A DNA stretch of 64,000 nt. Source: Bacillota bacterium. Its GTDB lineage: Bacteria > Bacillota > Clostridia > Lachnospirales > Lachnospiraceae. The notes under the pieces are model-generated. The model saw only the letters and a list, made by a program, of their open reading frames with translations, ran no database searches and had not been told where the DNA came from. The position numbers and the translations under genes are program-made. Position 1 is the stretch's first letter. Every line of letters begins with the position of its first letter. Below are positions 44,901-52,452 of the stretch, one piece after another. Location of the stretch: contig JAEYLX010000069.1 of the NCBI GenBank assembly GCA_023407575.1, positions 186,001 through 250,000 on the forward strand. Reading direction: 5' to 3'.

Positions 44901-45436
44901 GGAAATGTTTTGTTATAATAAGAAGTCGACGAAATGTGCTAATAAAAATATAAATTTTATCCAATCTTACAGCATATTAATTGATTAAAATTTATTAAAA
45001 TACAAAATGTTGTGGTAGACTCTTTTTCTTCGATTTATTCCCTTTTTTCACTGTCGAATGGTGCGACAATAATAGTTTGATACTTTGAATCGCAGCAGAT
45101 ATAATTCATTTATGGTAAAAATTTACAAGACAAATCTGGTTGAATTTGGATGTAGCTTTTTGGAATATTGTGTTGATAATTGCCTAATAGTGTAAAAGAT
45201 TAATAAAAAAAGTCATAATATGTTTGATAATATTTGGTAATTATGCTATGGCGATTAAGATTGACGCTAAAATATGGAGGTTATATAATAGATTCATAAC
45301 AACATGAAAACCAAAAAAGCTACACATGATTCACGAACAGTGATGTACCTAATACAGACAACCTAATGTTTATAAGGCACTAAGGGAACGAAAAAAATGG
45401 CGCGAAATTAATGATTATGGAGGTTGGAAAAGTAAT
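44901..45436. other. Long spo0A upstream region with promoter and 0A-box-like sites
   Basis: A 536-bp non-coding stretch. It holds TGTCGAA (45052-45058) and an inverted TGCGACA (45062-45068), both close to the 0A box, then the promoter at 45077-45105, then a leader of about 325 bases with an isolated GGAGG near 45277 that has no start codon at usable distance. I see no credible ORF. A sigma-H promoter may be present but I could not place it with confidence. Confidence 0.55.
45077..45105 (+). promoter_or_regulatory. Sigma-A-type promoter upstream of spo0A
   Basis: TTGATA (45077-45082), 17-bp spacer, TATAAT (45100-45105). The 0A-box-like pair ends nine bases upstream of the -35, a place from which Spo0A could act on its own gene. 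Confidence 0.75.
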
Positions 45437-46237
45437 ATGAGTAAGATTAATGTAGCTATTGTTGATGACAATGAGAGGATGGTAAACCTTCTCGAAGATA
45501 TTTTAAAGGCAGACGCAGATATTGAAGTTGTGGGGAAAGCAGAAAATGGAATTGATGCGTTGGACATGATCAAAGAGAAGAAGCCTGATGTGGTTTTACT
45601 TGATCTTATTATGCCAAAGTTGGACGGGCTAGGTGTAATGGAAAAAATCAGGAAAGATGCAGATATTAAAAAATCACCATCTTTTATAATTATCACAGCA
45701 ATTGGACAAGAAGGTGTGACAGAAAGTGCTTTTGAATTAGGTGCTAATTATTATATTATGAAGCCTTTTGATAATAGTGTAGTGTTGTCAAGAATTAAGG
45801 CAATGAAGGTTGATTATCATAGCAGACTCATTGATAATCACAAAGTAAGTACATATGAGAATAAGTCAGTTTACATGGAAAGAAATTTGGAATCTGATGT
45901 AACTAATATTATTCATGAAATTGGTGTGCCAGCACATATTAAAGGCTACCAATATTTACGAGATGCGATTATGATGTCTGTCAATGACGCAGAAATGCTA
46001 AATTCTATTACAAAACTTCTTTATCCTTCCATTGCAAAACGGCATAAAACTACGCCTAGTAGAGTAGAAAGAGCTATCCGTCATGCAATTGAAGTTGCCT
46101 GGAGCAGAGGTAAAATGGAAATGATTGATGAACTATTTGGTTATACTGTTAGCAATGGTAAAGGGAAACCTACTAACTCAGAATTTGTAGCATTAATAGC
46201 TGACAAGATAAGACTAGAGTATAAATTAAGAGCATAA
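45437..46237 (+). CDS. spo0A: Sporulation master regulator Spo0A
   Basis: 266 residues: receiver domain (about 4-122) with DDN acidic pocket, phospho-acceptor Asp56 in LLDLIMP and Lys in MKPFD, then the Spo0A-specific DNA-binding domain (about 150-262) with HIKGYQYLRDAI and TTPSRVERAIRHAIEVAW. When phosphorylated it switches on sporulation genes by binding 0A boxes. The ATG is preceded by GGAGG at a longish spacing of about 13 bases, so GGAAAAG at 45426 may contribute. No phosphorelay genes are nearby. A strong terminator follows. Confidence 0.97.
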   Translation: MSKINVAIVDDNERMVNLLEDILKADADIEVVGKAENGIDALDMIKEKKPDVVLLDLIMPKLDGLGVMEKIRKDADIKKSPSFIIITAIGQEGVTESAFELGANYYIMKPFDNSVVLSRIKAMKVDYHSRLIDNHKVSTYENKSVYMERNLESDVTNIIHEIGVPAHIKGYQYLRDAIMMSVNDAEMLNSITKLLYPSIAKRHKTTPSRVERAIRHAIEVAWSRGKMEMIDELFGYTVSNGKGKPTNSEFVALIADKIRLEYKLRA

Positions 46238-46261
46238 TTTTTATTAATTTAAATATGGATA

Positions 46262-46309
46262 AATATGGACGTGCCATCAAATGTAATTACGTTTTGGCAC
46301 GTCCATATT
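46262..46309. terminator. Terminator after spo0A
   Basis: AATATGGACGTGCCA (46262-46276) pairs perfectly with TGGCACGTCCATATT (46295-46309). The rest of the stretch up to 46579 holds no gene I would defend. Confidence 0.85.
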
Positions 46310-46579
46310 AACATGAAGATAATCATAGTTTAATTTCCAATGGATGAATATATTATGTGCTTTTTTGAAACAATAATTCAGCAGGATAACTTTATTATCT
46401 TAATCATTAGTCCTAAAATTCTGAATTTATTTAAAGAAATTAATTGTATACTTTTAGTAATAAATGTATAATAAAAGCAATGATAATTAATAGAAACTAT
46501 AAATTTGCACAAAAGGAACATGCTTTTTTGATGAAAAATCAACATAATCATAATATTGAGAAAATAGGAAAAGAAAACC

Positions 46580-46608
46580 TTGAAATTTAATTCAAAATTA
46601 GGTAAAAT
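46580..46608 (+). promoter_or_regulatory. Promoter of the glycolytic cluster (gap)
   Basis: TTGAAA (46580-46585), 17-bp spacer, TAAAAT (46603-46608). It gives a leader of about 100 bases before the gap gene. Confidence 0.7.
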
Positions 46609-46662
46609 AAATCTGGATTGAGATTTTTTTGTCAATGTAAATGTTATATTTATTTTGATTAA

Positions 46663-46682
46663 TTACTGCCCTAAGGCAGTAA
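46663..46682 (+). promoter_or_regulatory. 5' UTR hairpin before gap
   Basis: TTACTGCC and GGCAGTAA form a perfect 8-bp stem with a four-base loop (CTAA), about 17 bases before the AGGAGG. No U-run follows, so it is not a terminator; a role in mRNA stability is inference. Confidence 0.6.
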
Positions 46683-46715
46683 ATTATATATTAAACTTTT
46701 AGGAGGAATATAATC

Positions 46716-47729
46716 ATGGCAGTAAAAGTAGCAATTAATGGTTTTGGACGTATCGGCCGTCTTGCTTTCAGACAGATGTTCGGCGCAGAGGGTTATGAAG
46801 TAGTAGCAATCAACGATTTAACAGACGCTAAAATGTTAGCTCACTTATTAAAATACGATTCCGCACAGGGTAGATATGCGAAAGCTGATACAGTAGTAGC
46901 AAAAGAGAATTCTATCGTTGTTGATGGAAAAGAAATCCAGATCTATGCTGAGAAAAATCCTGCTGATTTACCTTGGGGCAAAATTGGCGTAGACGTAGTT
47001 CTTGAGTGTACAGGCTTCTTTGCTTCTAAAGCAAAATCACAAGCTCATATCGATGCAGGTGCAAAGAAAGTTGTTATTTCTGCTCCAGCAGGTAATGATC
47101 TTCCTACCGTTGTTTTCAGTGTTAATGAGAACATCTTAACAGCTGGCGATACTATTATTTCTGCAGCTTCCTGTACAACAAACTGCCTAGCTCCTATGGC
47201 AGATACATTAAATAAATTAGCAACAATCGAAAAAGGTTTTATGACTACAATTCATGCTTACACAGGTGATCAGATGACTCTTGATGGTCCTCACAGAAAT
47301 GGTGACTTAAGAAGAGCTCGTGCTGCAGCTGTAAATATCACACCTAACTCCACAGGTGCTGCTAAAGCAATTGGTCTTGTAATTCCAGAATTAAGTGGTA
47401 AATTAGACGGTGCTGCTCAAAGAGTTCCTGTTCCAACAGGTTCTACTACAGAGTTAGTTGCAGTTGTTAACGGTAAAGTTACAGTAGATCAGGTTAACGC
47501 AGCAATGAAAGCAGCAGCTAGTGCATCCTTCGGTTACACAGAAGATGAGATCGTTTCTTCTGACGTTATCGGTATTACTTATGGTTCCTTATTTGATGGA
47601 ACACAGACTAAGATTACTGATCTTGAAAATGGCAAGACTTTAGTAAAGGTTGTTTCTTGGTATGATAATGAAAACTCCTATACTAGCCAGATGGTTAGAA
47701 CTATCAAATATTTCGCTGAATTAGCTTAA
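46716..47729 (+). CDS. gap: Glyceraldehyde-3-phosphate dehydrogenase (type I)
   Basis: 337 residues. NAD-binding motif INGFGRIGRLAFR at the N-terminus, catalytic Cys153 in SAASCTTNCLAP, and the conserved WYDNENSYTSQMVR near the C-terminus. It oxidises glyceraldehyde-3-phosphate to 1,3-bisphosphoglycerate. First gene of the cluster gap-pgk-tpiA-gpmI. AGGAGG precedes the ATG. Codon use looks like that of a highly expressed gene. A strong terminator separates it from pgk, so gap can be made in excess of the rest. Confidence 0.98.
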   Translation: MAVKVAINGFGRIGRLAFRQMFGAEGYEVVAINDLTDAKMLAHLLKYDSAQGRYAKADTVVAKENSIVVDGKEIQIYAEKNPADLPWGKIGVDVVLECTGFFASKAKSQAHIDAGAKKVVISAPAGNDLPTVVFSVNENILTAGDTIISAASCTTNCLAPMADTLNKLATIEKGFMTTIHAYTGDQMTLDGPHRNGDLRRARAAAVNITPNSTGAAKAIGLVIPELSGKLDGAAQRVPVPTGSTTELVAVVNGKVTVDQVNAAMKAAASASFGYTEDEIVSSDVIGITYGSLFDGTQTKITDLENGKTLVKVVSWYDNENSYTSQMVRTIKYFAELA

Positions 47730-47775
47730 TTAGTTCAACAAGGTTTATCTAATGATGCTTCATTGATCCATCATG

Positions 47776-47804
47776 GGTCCGGTCTTTTAGGACCGGACCT
47801 TTTT
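47776..47804 (+). terminator. Rho-independent terminator after gap
   Basis: GGTCCGGTC (47776-47784) pairs perfectly with GACCGGACC (47791-47799), followed by five T. Confidence 0.93.
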
Positions 47805-47931
47805 GTTGTTTATGTTTTACAATGCAGTTTAGATTGGATTGTATTATTTAAGACTAAAAGGAACTAAGGAAGTAAGAAATAAGTAACATAGGAAACTTTG
47901 ATTAGAACATATTTTGAAAGGAGTAAGTATT

Positions 47932-49125
47932 ATGTTAAACAAGAAGTCAGTAGATGATATTAATGTACAAGGTAAAAGAGTTTTAGTAAGATGCGATTTT
48001 AATGTTCCTTTGCAGGAAGGAAGAATTACAGATGAGGTTCGTTTGGTAGAAGCACTTCCTACAATTAAAAAACTCCTTGCTGATGGTGGCAAAGTTATTC
48101 TTTGTTCCCATCTTGGTAAGCCAAAGGGTGAACCAAAACCAGAATTATCTTTAGCACCTGTTGCAATAAGATTAGCAGAGCTTTTAGGACAGGAAGTTAA
48201 ATTTGCAAAAGATGATACTGTCGTTGGAGAAAATGCAAAAGCTGCTGTTGCAGCAATGAAAGATGGCGAGGTAGTTCTTTTAGAGAATACACGTTATCGT
48301 GTAGAAGAGACTAAAAATGGTGAAGCATTCAGTAAGGAATTAGCTTCCCTTTGCGATATATTTGTTAATGATGCTTTTGGTACAGCACATAGAGCACATT
48401 GCTCCAATGTTGGCGTTACTAATTTTGTTGACACTGCAGTTGTTGGTTATTTAATGCAAAAGGAAATTGAGTTCCTTGGCAATGCAGTGAATAATCCTCA
48501 AAGACCTTTTGTAGCAATCCTTGGTGGTTCAAAAGTTTCCAGTAAAATCTCTGTAATTGAGAACTTGCTGGATAAAGTAGACACCTTGATTATCGGCGGT
48601 GGTATGGCATATACCTTTATGAAATCTTTAGGTGAAGAAGTTGGTTTATCCTTATTAGAAGCTGATTATATTGATTATGCTAAGCAGATGCTTGAAAAGG
48701 CAGAACAAAAAGGTGTTAGAATGTTAATTCCTATTGATACAGTAGTATCACAGGAATATAGCAATACTGCTCCTTTTAAAACAGTGTTACGTGGACAAAT
48801 TGAACCAAGCTGGGAAGGCCTTGATATTGGTGAGAAGACACGTGAATTGTATGCTGATGCAGTAAAAGATGCAAAAACTGTAGTTTGGAATGGACCAATG
48901 GGTGTATTCGAATTATCAAACTTTGCAGCTGGTACAGTTGCAGTAGCGAAAGCACTCTCTGAAATAGAAGGAACAACCATTATTGGTGGTGGTGATTCTG
49001 CAGCCGCAGTTAATATTCTTGGCTTTGGCGATAAGATGACCCATATTTCAACAGGTGGTGGAGCTTCCTTAGAATTCCTCGAAGGAAAAGAGCTTCCTGG
49101 TATTGCAGCAGCAAACGATAAATAG
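47932..49125 (+). CDS. pgk: Phosphoglycerate kinase
   Basis: 397 residues. N-terminal KRVLVRCDFNVPLQ and the substrate loop SHLGKPKG, a central GGSKVSSKI, and the C-terminal nucleotide site GGGDSAAAV with STGGGASLEFLEG. It transfers phosphate from 1,3-bisphosphoglycerate to ADP. ATG 47932 has AAAGGAG upstream; the earlier TTG at 47914 would overlap that site. Followed by a perfect hairpin without U-run before tpiA. Confidence 0.98.
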   Translation: MLNKKSVDDINVQGKRVLVRCDFNVPLQEGRITDEVRLVEALPTIKKLLADGGKVILCSHLGKPKGEPKPELSLAPVAIRLAELLGQEVKFAKDDTVVGENAKAAVAAMKDGEVVLLENTRYRVEETKNGEAFSKELASLCDIFVNDAFGTAHRAHCSNVGVTNFVDTAVVGYLMQKEIEFLGNAVNNPQRPFVAILGGSKVSSKISVIENLLDKVDTLIIGGGMAYTFMKSLGEEVGLSLLEADYIDYAKQMLEKAEQKGVRMLIPIDTVVSQEYSNTAPFKTVLRGQIEPSWEGLDIGEKTRELYADAVKDAKTVVWNGPMGVFELSNFAAGTVAVAKALSEIEGTTIIGGGDSAAAVNILGFGDKMTHISTGGGASLEFLEGKELPGIAAANDK

Positions 49126-49152
49126 TATTAATTTCATAAATACATTGCTGTG

Positions 49153-49197
49153 GCAAGCTTTTCTTTGAATGTAATTGATTTTTAAAGAAAAGCTTGC
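49153..49197 (+). repeat. Perfect 14-bp hairpin between pgk and tpiA
   Basis: GCAAGCTTTTCTTT (49153-49166) is the exact reverse complement of AAAGAAAAGCTTGC (49184-49197). No T-run follows the second arm, so it is not a typical terminator; it may be a processing or stability element. Confidence 0.75.
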
Positions 49198-49233
49198 TAC
49201 AATCAAATTGGTCATTTTAGTTATTTAACATAG

Positions 49234-49242
49234 TGCTATAAT
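49234..49242 (+). promoter_or_regulatory. Extended -10 promoter of tpiA
   Basis: TGCTATAAT: a perfect -10 with TGn extension about 50 bases before the tpiA start. No good -35 at 17 bp. Confidence 0.55.
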
Positions 49243-49291
49243 TTAGTAAGAAATATTTAGGATAAATATTATAAATTTTAGGAGGACAGTC

Positions 49292-50038
49292 ATGCGTAGA
49301 AAGATTATCGCTGGAAACTGGAAAATGAATAAGACACCTGCAGAAGCAGTTGCCTTAATTAATGAATTAAAATCATTGGTAGCTACTGAGGAAGCAGATG
49401 TAGTATTTTGCGTTCCATCTATTTCTTTAACAACTGCAATTGAAGCAGCAAAAGGAACCAATATTGAGATTGGTGCACAAAATATGTATTATCAAGAGAA
49501 TGGTGCATTTACTGGAGAAATCGCTCCAAATATGCTTACCAGCATTGGTGTAAAGTATGTTATTATTGGACATTCTGAAAGAAGAGAATATTTTGCAGAG
49601 ACAGATGAAACCGTTAATCTTAAGGTTTTAAAGGCCTTCGAGCACGGTATCACTCCAATTATATGTTGTGGTGAATCCTTAAAGCAGAGAGAGCAAGGCA
49701 TTACAATTGATTTAATTCGTCAGCAGATTAAAGTTGCATTCCTTAATGTAACAGCAGATCAGGCAAAGACTTCTGTAATTGCATATGAGCCAATCTGGGC
49801 AATTGGAACAGGCAAAGTTGCAACTACAGAACAAGCAGAAGAAGTATGTAAAGCGATTCGTGAATGTATCGCGGAAATCTATGATGATGCAACAGCGGTT
49901 GAAGTTCGTATTCAGTACGGCGGCAGTGTAACAGCAGCAAGTGCTGCAGAGTTATTCTCCCAGGCTAATATTGATGGTGGACTAGTTGGTGGAGCAAGCT
50001 TAAAGGCAGACTTCGGGAAAATTGTAAATTACAAATAA
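49292..50038 (+). CDS. tpiA: Triosephosphate isomerase
   Basis: 248 residues. N-terminal AGNWKMNKT with the catalytic Lys, catalytic His94 in IIGHSERR, catalytic Glu166 in YEPIWAIGTGK, and the phosphate-binding GGSV and GGLVGGASL at the end. It interconverts dihydroxyacetone phosphate and glyceraldehyde-3-phosphate. AGGAGG precedes the ATG. Confidence 0.98.
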   Translation: MRRKIIAGNWKMNKTPAEAVALINELKSLVATEEADVVFCVPSISLTTAIEAAKGTNIEIGAQNMYYQENGAFTGEIAPNMLTSIGVKYVIIGHSERREYFAETDETVNLKVLKAFEHGITPIICCGESLKQREQGITIDLIRQQIKVAFLNVTADQAKTSVIAYEPIWAIGTGKVATTEQAEEVCKAIRECIAEIYDDATAVEVRIQYGGSVTAASAAELFSQANIDGGLVGGASLKADFGKIVNYK

Positions 50039-50041
50039 TAA

Positions 50042-50080
50042 TTTACCTCTGGTAAGGTGCATAATCTTGCCAGAGGAATC
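50042..50080 (+). repeat. Hairpin between tpiA and gpmI
   Basis: CCTCTGG pairs with CCAGAGG, extended by TTA/AA and an inner AAG/CTT pair. Like the one before tpiA it lacks a U-run. Confidence 0.6.
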
Positions 50081-50232
50081 GTGGAGTATTCATCTTCACA
50101 AGTAAAGCATAGTAATATATGAAATTAAATAAATTACATTTAGTTAAATGTTAAGAAAAGCTTCCAACAATATATTTATAATGCATAGCATTCGGATATA
50201 TTGCTGGTAAGTGTTAGAATGGAGGAAAAGTA

Positions 50233-51774
50233 ATGAGTAAAAAACCTACAGTATTAATGATATTAGATGGTTATGGTTTAAATGAAAGACAGGACGCAAA
50301 TGCAGTAGCAGAAGCAAATACCCCTAATATGGATCGACTTATGGCAGAGTATCCATTTGTTAAAGGTTATGCCAGTGGAATGGCGGTTGGTCTTCCAGAT
50401 GGACAGATGGGTAATTCAGAAGTTGGTCATATTAATATGGGTTCTGGTAGAATCGTATATCAGGAGTTAACAAGAATTACGAAAGAGATTCAAGATGGTG
50501 TATTCTTTCAGAATGCAGCTTTACTTGCGGCAGTTGATAATTGTAAGAGACATAATTCTGACCTTCACCTGATGGGTTTACTTTCAGATGGCGGTGTACA
50601 CAGTCATAACACCCACCTTTATGCATTATTAGAGCTTGCAAAGAAACAGGGTATTGAGAATGTTTATGTTCATGCTTTCTTAGATGGTCGTGACACACCT
50701 CCCGCTTCTGGCAAGGGTTTTGTAGAAGCACTTTGGGAGCAGATGAAAATTATTGGTGTTGGTAAAATAGCTACCGTATCCGGTCGTTATTATGTTATGG
50801 ATAGAGATAATCGTTGGGACCGCGTAGAGAAGGCATATAGAGCAATGGCTTATGGCGAAGGCTTAACTGCTGATAACGGAGTAAATGCCGTTCAAGATTC
50901 CTATGATGCTGAGAAATATGATGAGTTTGTATTACCAACAGTTGTTATGGAAGAAGGTAGACCGGTTGCTACTGTTAAAGATAAGGATTCTGTAATCTTC
51001 TTTAACTTCAGACCTGACCGAGCTCGTGAAATTACAAGAGCATTCTGTGATGAAGAATTTACTGGATTTGAACGTACCAAAAGAATTGAGACAACTTATG
51101 TATGTTTTTCTGAATATGATATAACAATACCTAATAAGATTGTTGCTTTCCATAAGGTATCAATCAATAATACCTTTGGTCAGTTTCTTGCAAAGAATCA
51201 CAAAACACAGCTTCGTCTTGCGGAAACCGAGAAATATGCACATGTTACCTTTTTCTTTAATGCTGGTGTAGAAGTACCAAACGAAGGCGAAGAGCGTATT
51301 TTAGTTAAGTCTCCTAAGGTTGCAACCTATGATTTACAGCCAGAGATGAGTGCTTATGAAGTAGCTGATAATTTAGTAGAAGCAATAAAATCACTTAAAT
51401 ATGATGTAATTATAGTTAATTTTGCGAATCCGGATATGGTTGGTCATACTGGTATTGAAGAAGCAGCCATTAAAGCAATTGAAACTGTGGATCAATGTGT
51501 GGGAAGAGCAGTGGAAGCATTACTATCAGTAGACGGTCAAATGTTCATTTGTGCGGATCATGGCAATGCAGAGCAATTGATAGATTACACTACCCATGAA
51601 CCATTTACAGCGCATACCACCAATCCAGTTCCATTTATTCTTGTAAATTATGATAAAGATTACACTCTGGCTGAAAATGGATGCTTGGCGGATATTATTC
51701 CAACTATGATAGAGATGATGGAAATGGTTAAGCCAGATGAAATGACAGGTAAATCCTTATTATTAAAGAAATAA
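50233..51774 (+). CDS. gpmI: 2,3-bisphosphoglycerate-independent phosphoglycerate mutase
   Basis: 513 residues. Metal site MILDGYG at the N-terminus, catalytic Ser62 in GNSEVGHINMGSGR, HAFLDGRDTPP, NFRPDRARE and the C-terminal CADHGNAEQ with HTTNPVPF. It is an alkaline-phosphatase-superfamily Mn enzyme converting 3- to 2-phosphoglycerate. GGAGG precedes the ATG. Enolase, often the next gene in such clusters, is absent here; secG follows instead. Confidence 0.98.
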   Translation: MSKKPTVLMILDGYGLNERQDANAVAEANTPNMDRLMAEYPFVKGYASGMAVGLPDGQMGNSEVGHINMGSGRIVYQELTRITKEIQDGVFFQNAALLAAVDNCKRHNSDLHLMGLLSDGGVHSHNTHLYALLELAKKQGIENVYVHAFLDGRDTPPASGKGFVEALWEQMKIIGVGKIATVSGRYYVMDRDNRWDRVEKAYRAMAYGEGLTADNGVNAVQDSYDAEKYDEFVLPTVVMEEGRPVATVKDKDSVIFFNFRPDRAREITRAFCDEEFTGFERTKRIETTYVCFSEYDITIPNKIVAFHKVSINNTFGQFLAKNHKTQLRLAETEKYAHVTFFFNAGVEVPNEGEERILVKSPKVATYDLQPEMSAYEVADNLVEAIKSLKYDVIIVNFANPDMVGHTGIEEAAIKAIETVDQCVGRAVEALLSVDGQMFICADHGNAEQLIDYTTHEPFTAHTTNPVPFILVNYDKDYTLAENGCLADIIPTMIEMMEMVKPDEMTGKSLLLKK

Positions 51775-51852
51775 TAGGCTGTTTTCTCTGTTTGGATAGA
51801 ATAAAATGAAATCCCAAATATGTGGAATTAAATAGCTTGCATAAAATATTAG

Positions 51853-51881
51853 TTGAAAGTTGTCCCATTCTATGGTATAAT
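51853..51881 (+). promoter_or_regulatory. Promoter of secG-rnr-smpB
   Basis: TTGAAA (51853-51858), 17-bp spacer, perfect TATAAT (51876-51881). The expected start is near 51888, giving a leader of about 75 bases. Confidence 0.85.
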
Positions 51882-51921
51882 TAAATTCAGTTTTTGGGAG
51901 GTCAGACTCCTAATATAATAT

Positions 51922-51953
51922 TGGAGGATGATACCTCCATAATACATTGGAGG
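51922..51953 (+). promoter_or_regulatory. Alternative hairpins that can hide the secG ribosome binding site
   Basis: CCTCCA (51934-51939) can pair with TGGAGG at 51922-51927 or with TGGAGG at 51948-51953, the second being the ribosome binding site of secG. A third GGGAGG lies at 51896. The two pairings exclude each other, as in an on/off switch. Confidence 0.5.
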
Positions 51954-51962
51954 ATCGAAGCA

Positions 51963-52205
51963 ATGGAAACATTAAAGGTGATAGTTCAAATTATATACGT
52001 ATTGGTTTGTATAGGGTTGACTTTCATAGTATTGAGACAGGAAGGTAAAGTTGCTGGATTATCAGGAGCACTTTCTGGAGGTAATGATACTTACTGGGCG
52101 AAGAACAAAGGTCGTTCAGCAGAAGGAACCTTAGAAAGAGTAACTAAGATTTTAGCAGCAGCATTCATCTTACTTACAGTTTTCTTAAATCTTAAGTTTT
52201 GGTAA
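51963..52205 (+). CDS. secG: Preprotein translocase subunit SecG
   Basis: 80 residues with two membrane helices (about 3-22 and 58-77) around a short loop containing the SecG signature GLSGALSGGNDTYWAKNKGRS. SecG assists SecYEG in protein export. ATG 51963 has GGAGG nine bases upstream; an earlier in-frame start at 51894 lies in the leader hairpins and gives a non-family N-terminus. The order secG-rnr-smpB is common in Firmicutes. A strong terminator follows. Confidence 0.93.
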   Translation: METLKVIVQIIYVLVCIGLTFIVLRQEGKVAGLSGALSGGNDTYWAKNKGRSAEGTLERVTKILAAAFILLTVFLNLKFW

Positions 52206-52217
52206 AACAATGATGAT

Positions 52218-52251
52218 AAACACTCTGGAAGAAATTCCAGAGTGTTTTTTT
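52218..52251 (+). terminator. Rho-independent terminator after secG
   Basis: AAACACTCTGGAA (52218-52230) pairs perfectly with TTCCAGAGTGTTT (52235-52247) across a GAAA loop, followed by T. Confidence 0.93.
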
Positions 52252-52452
52252 GAATTTATAAAGTGCTAATTATAATGAAGTTCATTGTTTTTTGTCTCAT
52301 AGGAAAATACATTCTACCAAAGCAATCTTTGTTATAATTATTAGAAATTTAGATTTTTAAAATATTTATAAAACAAGCAATATATGGTATACTATTAAAA
52401 GCAAAATAATAAACTGTTTGTCAGGATGTAAGCCTTAAGATGGGAGATGTTC

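Noticed and set aside
46378..46635. 85-codon minus-strand ORF upstream of gap
   Set aside because: Very AT-rich, Phe/Ile/Leu/Lys-dominated translation, no ribosome binding site, and it overlaps the gap promoter.
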